From the NCBI GenBank assembly GCA_003242115.1, contig QBMP01000197.1, positions 1 to 7,115 of the forward strand: DNA of 7,115 bases. Direction: 5' to 3'. The notes beneath the pieces were generated by a model, which did not search any database, had not been told where the DNA came from, and worked only from the letters and a program-made list of their open reading frames with translations. Each line of letters begins with the position of its first letter. The stretch's first letter is position 1. Positions 1 through 5,165 of this stretch are shown in pieces. A program made the position numbers and the translations under genes. Origin of the DNA: Phormidesmis priestleyi. GTDB taxonomy: Bacteria; Cyanobacteriota; Cyanobacteriia; Phormidesmidales; Phormidesmidaceae.

Positions 1-83
1 GACTATATTTTTCTAAAACGACTGCTGTTGATAAGCATAGAATGCCCCCCTCACCTCCACATTTTGCTAACTAAACGCTCATC

Positions 84-119
84 CAATGGATTGAGCAATG
101 GATTGAGCAATGGATTGAG
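84..119. repeat. 12-bp tandem repeat, three exact copies
   Basis: The unit CAATGGATTGAG occurs three times without a mismatch at 84-95, 96-107 and 108-119. The core CAAT-GG-ATTG is itself almost self-complementary, so each unit is a small dyad. No gene covers it. It lies 32 bp left of the hairpin at 151-188. Confidence 0.95.
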
Positions 120-150
120 AATTTCTACAGCAAGTTCCCCTATACAGATA

Positions 151-188
151 CTCAGTAGAATAGCTAAAAAATGGCTGATTCTACTGAG
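151..188. other. Strong hairpin: 11-bp perfect inverted repeat with A-rich loop
   Basis: CTCAGTAGAAT at 151-161 is exactly complementary to ATTCTACTGAG at 178-188. Inside it, AGCTA (162-166) can pair with TGGCT (172-176), using one G-U pair and leaving G177 bulged and a loop of five A. Either strand would fold. Neither side is followed by a T run, so it is not a typical intrinsic terminator. Its right arm shares bases with the first copy of the 16-bp tandem repeat that starts at 183. It could be a structured RNA, a remnant of a small palindromic repeat element, or a protein-binding site. Confidence 0.85.
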
Positions 189-230
189 ACTTACTAGGAC
201 TGAGACTTACTAGGACTAAGATTTACTGAA
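183..230. repeat. 16-bp tandem repeat, two exact copies plus one decayed copy
   Basis: The unit ACTGAGACTTACTAGG is present exactly at 183-198 and 199-214. A third unit at 215-230 matches at 11 of 16 positions. The first unit begins inside the right arm of the hairpin at 151-188. The array is non-coding. Confidence 0.9.
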
Positions 231-548
231 AACTACGCAGGAGGAATGTGGCTGCCATAGTAGGCTACGTGCTGCAAGCAGTGAATTCCGGAAAATTACC
301 GCTGAAACAACATTTCTATGGGTTTATCAGTATTTCTATCAATATTAGGAACCAATATGTGTGCCTACTAATACGGATACCGCCCTTACAAAGGCGAACT
401 TAGGATTAGTTTAGACATCATTGTAGAAGAGGAATTCATTCTCAGATGTCTGTATTTTAGGATCTCTTCAGCGATCGCAATTTTGTTCGCATTTTTCAGG
501 TCTATGTAAAGCTTTCTGGAGCCTTATTGACGGCATAGAAACAGCGCT

Positions 549-1778
549 TTAAGTGGTTTTTTGAGGATCTTCAGCAGCGGCTGGCGGCGCTGAGATCGAA
601 ATTGATAGCTGATCTGACAGCCAATTAGCTAGCTGAATTCGCTGGTTGATTAAATAGATACTGACAAGGGTTAGCACAACCCCGCCCCACTGAAGCGCGC
701 TGAGGCTTTCGGAAAGCAATAGAGTGCTGAACAGCAGGGCAAATACCGGGGTCAGAAAGGTCAGAGCGCTGAGGCTAGTGAGGTTTCCTTGAGCGGCGAT
801 ATAGAAAAACAAGCCATAGGCAATCGCACTGCCAAATACAGTCGCATAGCTCATCTCCAGCCAACCCGACAGCGAAATGCCCTGCCAGGGCGCAGTCCCA
901 CCGGCCAAAGCTTCTCGGATAACGCTGCCCATTGTCCCCCCCGCCAAGTCGCTGTATTCAGCCGGATTGCCAGACAGCCAATCTAGCAAAGCAGCCGCCA
1001 TCAAAGGCACACCGCCAATGACCATGTGCCAGCCCGTCGCCGCCACCGGATCGGCCCAGCGCACCACATAGCGAATCAAAATAGTGCCCACTGCCATCGA
1101 CAGCGCCGCCATCAGCATCAGCCATTCGCCTTGCTGAAATAGCCCTGACCAAATTTCTTGCTCAACGGTAATCACTGGCCCCGAAGCGGCTCCTCCGCCA
1201 GAGATAGGGCCAGAGATAGGGCCAGAGATAGGGCCAGAGATAGGGCCTTGAAAAAGCCCGATAATCCACTCATCCGGCAAGCCGATAAAGCTGATGCCAA
1301 TCAGGCCAATCAGCAAACCGATCCAGCCCAAAGGGCCAATCCACTCTTGAAACAAAAATCGAGCCATCACCGCTACTGCTAAAGGCTGAGAATCAATCAT
1401 CACAGAGCCTAGCCCAGCGCCTGTACGCTCCAATCCTTTGGCCAAAAAGCCCTGAAATAGCGTGCCATCGACGAGAGCAAACAGACTAATCCAAAGCCAT
1501 GCCCGCCAACCCTTCGGCTGCTGCTTACCCAAGAGCATAGAAACTGCCACGACCAATAGACCAGCGGGCAACAGCCGGACACCCGCTAAAAACAAAGGCG
1601 TGGTTTCTTGCATAACGCCTTTCATGGCCACCATTGCAGTTCCCCACAAAAAGAAGGGGGCAATCAGAATCAGTGGATTAGAGGTCAGGGCCAACAAGGG
1701 CTGTCGAATGGGTATTCGAGGGGCATCGTTGGGATCATTGCCGGTATCAGGGTCATCAGTAGAGGAGCGGGGAGCCAT
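549..1778 (-). CDS. DMT-superfamily permease with two EamA domains (substrate unknown)
   Basis: A 409-residue, very hydrophobic protein of the drug/metabolite transporter (EamA/RhaT-like) type, expected in the cytoplasmic membrane. It has the two-repeat layout of about ten membrane helices. A polar 33-residue N-tail precedes helix 1 (around 36-56, with FFLWGTA). The first EamA half ends near 175. A linker with four GPIS units (178-193) follows, and the second half runs to about 377, ending with LTPVFA (342-347) and the conserved Glu357 before the last helix. The C-tail is polar and Ala/Pro-rich. Most relatives are near 300 residues; the excess comes from both tails, the linker and an approximately 40-residue loop after the seventh helix. 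The start precedes a polar tail and has no clear Shine-Dalgarno sequence. The substrate cannot be deduced: the family exports amino acids, metabolites or drugs. It is divergent from sppA across 170 bp. Confidence 0.88.
   Translation of the reverse strand: MAPRSSTDDPDTGNDPNDAPRIPIRQPLLALTSNPLILIAPFFLWGTAMVAMKGVMQETTPLFLAGVRLLPAGLLVVAVSMLLGKQQPKGWRAWLWISLFALVDGTLFQGFLAKGLERTGAGLGSVMIDSQPLAVAVMARFLFQEWIGPLGWIGLLIGLIGISFIGLPDEWIIGLFQGPISGPISGPISGPISGGGAASGPVITVEQEIWSGLFQQGEWLMLMAALSMAVGTILIRYVVRWADPVAATGWHMVIGGVPLMAAALLDWLSGNPAEYSDLAGGTMGSVIREALAGGTAPWQGISLSGWLEMSYATVFGSAIAYGLFFYIAAQGNLTSLSALTFLTPVFALLFSTLLLSESLSALQWGGVVLTLVSIYLINQRIQLANWLSDQLSISISAPPAAAEDPQKTT
1200..1247. repeat. In-frame 12-bp tandem repeat coding for (GPIS)x4 in the EamA linker
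   Basis: Four exact copies of a 12-bp unit (plus-strand reading AGAGATAGGGCC) lie at 1200-1211, 1212-1223, 1224-1235 and 1236-1247. On the minus strand each reads GGC CCT ATC TCT, giving Gly-Pro-Ile-Ser four times (residues 178-193). The copies are identical at third codon positions too, which points to recent duplication rather than selection on an old repeat. The location between the two EamA halves should tolerate length change. Confidence 0.95.
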
Positions 1779-1833
1779 TCGTTGTTTCTACAGGGTGGGG
1801 CTGAACATTTTTGTGAGCTGTCAAAATGCTCAG

Positions 1834-1852
1834 CCTAGATGTGGTGTCTAGG
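1834..1852. promoter_or_regulatory. 19-bp dyad in the EamA/sppA divergent promoter region
   Basis: CCTAGA (1834-1839) and TCTAGG (1847-1852) are a perfect 6-bp inverted repeat with a 7-bp spacer. It lies 56 bp upstream of the EamA start and 97 bp upstream of the sppA start. The geometry fits a dimeric repressor or activator site, but no known consensus was recognised. Confidence 0.3.
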
Positions 1853-1883
1853 TGCGCATGGCAGGTCGTATACTTACCTTAAA

Positions 1884-1897
1884 GTAATGTAAAGTAC
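1884..1897. promoter_or_regulatory. NtcA-like GTAN8TAC sequence upstream of sppA
   Basis: GTA-N8-TAC is present exactly, 51 bp before the sppA ATG. NtcA, the cyanobacterial nitrogen regulator, binds this consensus. Class-II NtcA promoters also carry TAN3T about 22 bp downstream, and that box is missing in both directions. The motif is expected once or twice by chance in a window this size, so this is only a candidate. TAAAGTA repeats 10 bp apart (1880-1886, 1890-1896) overlap it. Confidence 0.2.
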
Positions 1898-1948
1898 CCT
1901 GTGCTGCTGACGGGCGATCGCCCGCAGATTTTTTATCCTGAGACTTCT

Positions 1949-2797
1949 ATGATTTGGCCTTTTAGACCGCGCTATCGCAAACAAATTGCTCGCATTGAAG
2001 TGGTGGGCGCGATCGCTGGTGCTACCCGAAAGCGGGTTCTCGAAGCGCTGGAAGAAGTCGAAGAGAAGAAATTTCCGGCTCTGCTGCTGCGCATTGACAG
2101 CCCTGGCGGGACAGTGGGCGATTCTCAAGAAATTTACAGCGCCCTCAAAAAGCTGCAAGAAAAGGTCAAAATCGTTGCCAGCTTTGGCAATATCTCCGCT
2201 TCGGGCGGGGTCTACATCGGCGTAGGCGCACATCATATCGTGGCAAATCCAGGCACAATTACCGGCTCAATTGGCGTGATTTTGCGCGGCAATAATATAG
2301 AGAAGCTGCTAGATCGAGTCGGGGTGTCGTTCAAGGTGATCAAGTCGGGGCCTTATAAGGACATTCTGGCCTTTGATCGGCCACTGACCCCCGAAGAAGA
2401 AACGATTTTGCAGGCGCTAATTGACACTAGCTACGGCCAATTTGTGCGCACAGTAGCCGAAGGGCGCAACCTCAGCGAAGAAAAGGTGCGTGAATTTGCC
2501 GATGGGCGCGTATTTACTGGCGAACAGGCGTTGGCGCTAGGCATGGTCGATAGACTCGGCTCCGAAGAAGACGCGCGCCGGTGGGCAGCAGAACTGGGCG
2601 GACTCGATCCCGACAAGGCCGAATGCTACACCTTTGAGGAAAAGAAGCCGTTGCTAGCTCGGATACTGCCAGGAAATCGGTCGGCTTTGGCTGGACTATT
2701 GCCAGACTATTTACCTGCCTCAATGGCCCGATTAGACTTTGAGGTCGCGACTAACGGACTTCCTTTATGGCTTTACCAGCCGCGCATCGGGCGTTGA
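1949..2797 (+). CDS. Signal peptide peptidase SppA, short (protease IV, 36K-type) form
   Basis: A 282-residue Ser-Lys peptidase of family S49, expected to degrade cleaved signal peptides and possibly other membrane-associated substrates. The ClpP/crotonase-like fold shows LLLRIDSPGG (45-54), then the nucleophile Ser85 in ISASGGVY, the GTITGSIGVI stretch (102-111) and the general base Lys137 in SGPYKD. The Ser-Lys spacing of 52 residues equals that of Bacillus SppA. No N-terminal membrane segment is visible, so it is either cytoplasmic or peripherally bound. The ATG at 1949 was chosen because MIWPFRPRYRKQIARIE is the usual beginning of cyanobacterial homologues. An in-frame GTG at 1901 would add 16 unlike residues. 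There is no Shine-Dalgarno sequence before 1949. aroH follows 97 bp downstream on the same strand and may be co-transcribed; no terminator is seen between them. Confidence 0.93.
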   Translation: MIWPFRPRYRKQIARIEVVGAIAGATRKRVLEALEEVEEKKFPALLLRIDSPGGTVGDSQEIYSALKKLQEKVKIVASFGNISASGGVYIGVGAHHIVANPGTITGSIGVILRGNNIEKLLDRVGVSFKVIKSGPYKDILAFDRPLTPEEETILQALIDTSYGQFVRTVAEGRNLSEEKVREFADGRVFTGEQALALGMVDRLGSEEDARRWAAELGGLDPDKAECYTFEEKKPLLARILPGNRSALAGLLPDYLPASMARLDFEVATNGLPLWLYQPRIGR

Positions 2798-2832
2798 TAG
2801 GCGTTGATTAGGGGGTTGCTTAGGCGTTAATT
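2790..2832. repeat. 10-bp tandem repeat overlapping the sppA stop
   Basis: GGCGTTGATA (2790-2799) is followed at once by GGCGTTGATT (2800-2809), and a related GGCGTTAATT lies at 2823-2832. The first unit contains the sppA TGA stop. The last runs into the 10-bp palindrome GTTAATTAAC (2826-2835). Confidence 0.75.
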
Positions 2833-2879
2833 AACTGACTCGCAGATCAATGGTTAAATGGTGAAGCGTGAGATAGTAA

Positions 2880-2884
2880 AAGGA
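2880..2884 (+). promoter_or_regulatory. Ribosome binding site fixing the GTG start of aroH
   Basis: AAGGA lies 10 bp before the GTG at 2895. An in-frame TAA at 2877-2879 excludes any earlier start, and the next in-frame ATG would delete the conserved RGATT segment. The GTG start is therefore well supported. Confidence 0.7.
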
Positions 2885-2894
2885 ATCAGCCGCT

Positions 2895-3284
2895 GTGGAC
2901 TGGCAGATACGAGCCATTCGAGGAGCAACCACCGTTGCCGAAAATTCTGCTGAGGCTATAGCTGAGGCCGTAACGGAAATGCTAGATGCGCTGGAGTCGC
3001 AAAATCAGCTAGATCCAACGCAAATCATTAGCGCAACGTTTTCGGTAACGCGGGATTTAGACGCGGTTTTCCCGGCAGCTATTGCCCGCCGCCGCCGCCG
3101 CTGGGACTGTGTACCTTTGTTAGACGTTCAGCAAATGCACGTTGAAGGCAGTTTGCCCTGCTGCATCCGACTCATGCTACACACCTACCTACCCGTTCGC
3201 CAAAGCGAAGTCAAACACGCCTACCTCCGAGGCGCTTGCAATCTGCGCCCCGACCTTTGCCTCGCTTCGGATTCGCTCACCTAA
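2895..3284 (+). CDS. aroH: Chorismate mutase, monofunctional AroH type
   Basis: Converts chorismate to prephenate, the branch-point step toward phenylalanine and tyrosine, in the cytoplasm. At 129 residues it matches the size of Bacillus subtilis AroH, a trimer with active sites at subunit interfaces. Aligning by eye (offset +2), the family residues are Arg9 in IRGATT (Bs Arg7), Phe59, Arg65 (Bs Arg63), Arg92 in CIRLML (Bs Arg90), Tyr110 (Bs Tyr108) and Arg118 in LRPDL (Bs Arg116). Two positions differ: Bs Cys75 is Asp77 and Bs Glu78 is Gln80, in LLDVQQM. Residues 65-69 are five Arg coded by five CGC in a row, with no length change against Bacillus. The start is GTG with AAGGA 10 bp upstream and a stop just before. 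It is probably in one transcript with sppA. Confidence 0.94.
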   Translation: MDWQIRAIRGATTVAENSAEAIAEAVTEMLDALESQNQLDPTQIISATFSVTRDLDAVFPAAIARRRRRWDCVPLLDVQQMHVEGSLPCCIRLMLHTYLPVRQSEVKHAYLRGACNLRPDLCLASDSLT

Positions 3285-3285
3285 A

Positions 3286-3307
3286 TAGATTTTCAGTAGA
3301 TTTTCAA
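3286..3307. repeat. 11-bp tandem repeat after aroH
   Basis: TAGATTTTCAG (3286-3296) is repeated as TAGATTTTCAA (3297-3307), with one mismatch. It begins 2 bp after the aroH stop. No terminator hairpin is visible for aroH. Confidence 0.8.
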
Positions 3308-3339
3308 AGTAACCCTATTTACGACTCGCGTTCGTTCTT

Positions 3340-3367
3340 TTGACAGAACCCGATACAGCGTGATTCT
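3340..3367 (+). promoter_or_regulatory. Possible sigma-70 promoter for the carotenoid protein gene
   Basis: A perfect TTGACA (3340-3345) lies about 106 bp before the ATG. The hexamer at the proper distance, GATTCT (3362-3367, spacer 16), matches TATAAT at only three positions, so the assignment is weak. A 7-bp inverted repeat, GCGTGAT (3358-3364) with ATCACGC (3389-3395), covers the presumed -10 and start-site area and might be regulatory. Confidence 0.25.
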
Positions 3368-3425
3368 CTCTGTAGGCATTCAAAGTCGATCACGCAAACC
3401 AGTACGCTTGTGCCGTAGACGCATC

Positions 3426-3444
3426 AAAGGAATTAAATTCCTTT
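3426..3444. promoter_or_regulatory. 19-bp perfect palindrome just upstream of the carotenoid protein start
   Basis: AAAGGAATT (3426-3434) and AATTCCTTT (3436-3444) are exact reverse complements around a single A. The palindrome ends 6 bp before the ATG at 3451. As DNA it looks like an operator. As RNA it could form a 7-bp stem with a 5-nt loop, hiding the AAGGA that is the only Shine-Dalgarno-like sequence in the leader (although that sits about 19 nt from the ATG, farther than usual). No known regulator consensus is recognised. Confidence 0.5.
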
Positions 3445-3450
3445 AAACTT

Positions 3451-3933
3451 ATGGCACTAGATACACAAGCTTCCAGCACTGAGCGCTTTGACGCAGATAT
3501 CTCTCAGCAGCTCTCAGAATTCAAAGCGTTGAGCACAGACGACAAGCTCGGCTTGCTATGGGTGCTGTATGAAAATATGGGCGAGTCGATTACGCCCGCA
3601 GCCCCAGGCGCGGCAGAGCCTCAGTTTACGCAGCGGCTTTTAGATGAAGTGATTGCAATGGAAGAAGGCGATCAGCTGACTTTCATGCGAGATTTAGTAG
3701 AGCAAAAGCAAACAGAGGAAACCAAGACCTACGGCGCTTTTAGTGAAAATAACAAGCTGCTGTTCTGGTATCAGCTTTCTGAGGGAATGGACGCGGGCGA
3801 TATTATCCCAGTGCCCGAAAGCTATGAGCTACCGGCTGGTGCGGCGAAGCTATTTAGTGAAATGTCATCGCTTGAATTCAACCAGCAGATCACGCTTCTG
3901 CGTCAGGCAGTTCTGGAGATGGGCGCTTCTTAA
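3451..3933 (+). CDS. Helical carotenoid protein (stand-alone OCP N-terminal domain)
   Basis: A 160-residue all-helical protein homologous to the N-terminal carotenoid-binding domain of the orange carotenoid protein. It binds one carotenoid, and relatives quench singlet oxygen or, in some clades, phycobilisome excitation. Visible family features are WVLYENMG with Trp37 and Tyr40 (OCP Trp41, Tyr44), the ITPAAPGAA loop (47-55), LLFWYQL with Trp106 (OCP Trp110), MDAGDIIPVPESYELP (113-128), and Arg151 in ITLLRQAVLEMG (OCP Arg155). The protein stops at the end of this domain: there is no linker or NTF2-like C-terminal domain, and no separate CTD homologue in the window. The N-terminal 15 residues do not resemble the OCP N-terminal arm. 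It converges on crtR, which makes hydroxylated carotenoids. The HCP clade cannot be assigned by eye. Confidence 0.93.
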   Translation: MALDTQASSTERFDADISQQLSEFKALSTDDKLGLLWVLYENMGESITPAAPGAAEPQFTQRLLDEVIAMEEGDQLTFMRDLVEQKQTEETKTYGAFSENNKLLFWYQLSEGMDAGDIIPVPESYELPAGAAKLFSEMSSLEFNQQITLLRQAVLEMGAS

Positions 3934-3961
3934 GCAATAATCTTTAGATTACAGCCCATAG

Positions 3962-3983
3962 CACGGCCAAAGACACGGCCAAA
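3962..3983. repeat. 12-bp-period direct repeat after the carotenoid protein gene
   Basis: CACGGCCAAA occurs at 3962-3971 and 3974-3983, separated by GA, giving a 12-bp period with almost two copies. It is non-coding and lies just before the terminator. Confidence 0.75.
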
Positions 3984-3993
3984 TCTAAGCTCT

Positions 3994-4028
3994 AAAAAAA
4001 CCCCTGTCGTTTGTACGGCAGGGGTTTT
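3994..4028. terminator. Bidirectional intrinsic terminator between the carotenoid protein gene and crtR
   Basis: The arms 3997-4010 and 4015-4028 pair over 14 bp (AAAACCCCTGTCGT against ACGGCAGGGGTTTT), with one G-U pair and the loop TTGT. On the minus strand the hairpin is followed by seven T (complement of 3994-4000), which suits crtR termination 39 bp after its stop. On the plus strand the tail is only four T, so termination of the carotenoid protein transcript is probably weaker. Confidence 0.9.
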
Positions 4029-4066
4029 GAGCGAATATCGGCGTGACTACTTTCCCTCAGCAGCGC

Positions 4067-4972
4067 TCATTCGCTTTTCTCAGACTTGTGATGAAACCGA
4101 ATCCCTAAAAACAAATCGTACATGAAGCCCATAAAGTCTTTAGGCTGCATGAGCCCCAAAGATTGCGGCGATCCTTTTTCATCGAGTAGCGGCTTCATCA
4201 CTTCGTAAGCAGGCTTGTACTTGTACCAGGGGATAGAAGGCCAGAGATGATGAATGAGGTGGTAGTTTTGCCCCATGATCAGCAGGTTCAAAACACGGTT
4301 GGGGTAAACGCGGGCATTTTTCCAGCGATTCTGCGTTTTAAAGGGGCGATGGGGCAAGTAATCAAAAAATAGACCCAGGGCCAAGCCCACCACCAAAGCG
4401 GGTGAAAACCAATAGTTAAACAAATAGCTGATAAAGCCGTAGTGAACCGCCGCATAAATAAAAATGCCGACGACCAAGCGACTCAAAAACCACTCCAAAA
4501 GCTCGTATTTTTTCCAGAGTCGGCGCTGAAAAAAATAGATTTCATGGTAAAAAAATCGGGCCGCAATCAGCCACAGTGGCCCGCCCGTCGAAACGAAATG
4601 ATCCGGGTCGTTTTTGGGGTCATTGACATGCGCATGGTGCTGCAAATGCACGCGCGTAAAGACCGGAAACGTAAACCCAAGCATGAGCGCGCTGCCATGC
4701 CCTAGAACTGCATTAATGATTGGATTTCTGTGGGCTGACTGATGAGACGCATCGTGAATGACCGTACCCGCTAAGTGCAAGGCCAGCGTATTGAGCGCAA
4801 AGCAAATCCAGCTGGCCAGATGCCAGCTAAAGTATCCAATCGTTGAAAAAGTTACGAGCAAGACAGCCCCGAAAAAAATCAGCAAATCCGCACTTAGGCC
4901 ACCATCTGCATCTAGAAACCGCTTAGGGACTCTCCGGGTAACTGCCAGGGGCTCTATTGCCGCCGACACCAT
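4067..4972 (-). CDS. crtR: Beta-carotene hydroxylase CrtR (fatty-acid-desaturase superfamily)
   Basis: A 301-residue membrane di-iron oxygenase that hydroxylates the beta-ionone ring of beta-carotene, giving cryptoxanthin and zeaxanthin and, in some strains, acting on myxol precursors. Two hydrophobic segments (about 29-48 and 50-72) precede the histidine boxes HDASHQSAH (73-81), HLQHHAH (109-115) and NYHLIHHLWPSIPW (236-249). DYLPHRPF (204-211) adds the His expected near the third box. Further membrane spans lie around 162-203. NDPDHFVSTGGPLWLIAARF (121-140) is typical of cyanobacterial CrtR and separates it from acyl-lipid desaturases. The length is usual. The start has AGGAG 7 bp upstream. 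The C-terminal tail is His/Lys-rich. It is convergent with the helical carotenoid protein gene, which suggests related roles. Confidence 0.94.
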   Translation of the reverse strand: MVSAAIEPLAVTRRVPKRFLDADGGLSADLLIFFGAVLLVTFSTIGYFSWHLASWICFALNTLALHLAGTVIHDASHQSAHRNPIINAVLGHGSALMLGFTFPVFTRVHLQHHAHVNDPKNDPDHFVSTGGPLWLIAARFFYHEIYFFQRRLWKKYELLEWFLSRLVVGIFIYAAVHYGFISYLFNYWFSPALVVGLALGLFFDYLPHRPFKTQNRWKNARVYPNRVLNLLIMGQNYHLIHHLWPSIPWYKYKPAYEVMKPLLDEKGSPQSLGLMQPKDFMGFMYDLFLGIRFHHKSEKSE

Positions 4973-4979
4973 ACATTCG

Positions 4980-4984
4980 CTCCT
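4980..4984 (-). promoter_or_regulatory. Ribosome binding site of crtR
   Basis: On the minus strand GAAGGAGC precedes the ATG at 4972, with AGGAG 7 nt away. A second ATG two bases inside the spacer (4976-4974) is out of frame. This is the only classical Shine-Dalgarno sequence with ideal spacing in the window. Confidence 0.75.
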
Positions 4985-5054
4985 TCACACCAAGTTTTCG
5001 ATTATTTTTGGACTATTTGTCATATTGACACGCCTTGAGGCAGGCGCTTGTTCG

Positions 5055-5068
5055 GTAGTATACGCTAC
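5055..5068. promoter_or_regulatory. NtcA-like GTAN8TAC sequence upstream of crtR
   Basis: GTA-GTATACGC-TAC matches the NtcA consensus and sits inside the wider inverted repeat GGTAG (5054-5058) with CTACC (5065-5069). It overlaps the proposed crtR -10 box, so a bound protein here would repress rather than activate crtR. No TAN3T box is found at the class-II distance on either strand. The match may be chance. Confidence 0.22.
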
Positions 5069-5085
5069 CTGAGATGAACAATAAA
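5057..5085 (-). promoter_or_regulatory. Probable sigma-70 promoter of crtR
   Basis: On the minus strand TATACT (5062-5057) matches TATAAT at five positions, and TTTATT (5085-5080) matches TTGACA at three, with a 17-bp spacer. The transcript would start near 5050 and carry a leader of about 78 nt. Confidence 0.4.
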
Positions 5086-5165
5086 GTTTTGTGACGTTGA
5101 CGATGCCTTTGCGTGGGTGTGCTCAGAAGAGCAGACTGCGCTTTTGATTAAGGGGTATCGTGCCG

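Larger units (their letters stand above)
1..548. other. Gene-less region downstream of the EamA gene, rich in short repeats
   Basis: No reading frame here has protein-like composition. The longest open stretch (28-213, +) is largely a translation of the 12-bp tandem repeat. The region contains three overlapping or adjacent repeat structures at 84-230 (listed separately). It also holds a HIP1 octamer at 471-478 and a 7-bp inverted repeat, AGACATC at 413-419 with GATGTCT at 445-451. That inverted repeat could be a weak 3' structure for the leftward EamA transcript, but no run of T follows it on the minus strand. A perfect AGGAGG at 239-244 is followed by a 51-codon GTG frame (248-403) and by a four-codon ATG frame (246-260). 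Neither is convincing as a gene. Confidence 0.6.

Noticed and set aside
28..213. 61-codon plus-strand frame
   Set aside because: Its middle is a translation of the 12-bp tandem repeat (NGLS units), there is no Shine-Dalgarno sequence, and the composition resembles no protein family.
84..230. CRISPR array
   Set aside because: The units are 12 and 16 bp and directly abutting, with no unique spacers and no cas genes nearby.
1462..1851. Plus-strand frame opposite the EamA gene
   Set aside because: It is antisense to the conserved N-terminal half of the permease and has no recognisable features.
1901..1948. GTG start giving a 298-residue SppA
   Set aside because: The 16 added residues are unlike the usual beginning of the family, and the ATG at 1949 gives the typical MIWPF start.
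1874..2236. Minus-strand frame opposite sppA
   Set aside because: It covers the conserved Ser nucleophile region of sppA on the other strand; that gene explains the open frame.
3358..3395. CRP-type site formed by GCGTGAT and ATCACGC
   Set aside because: The arms are 24 bp apart, far more than the 6-bp spacer of a CRP site; it was kept only as a possible hairpin note in the promoter entry.
4442..4705. Plus-strand frame opposite crtR
   Set aside because: It is antisense to the histidine-box region of crtR and has a shadow-like composition.
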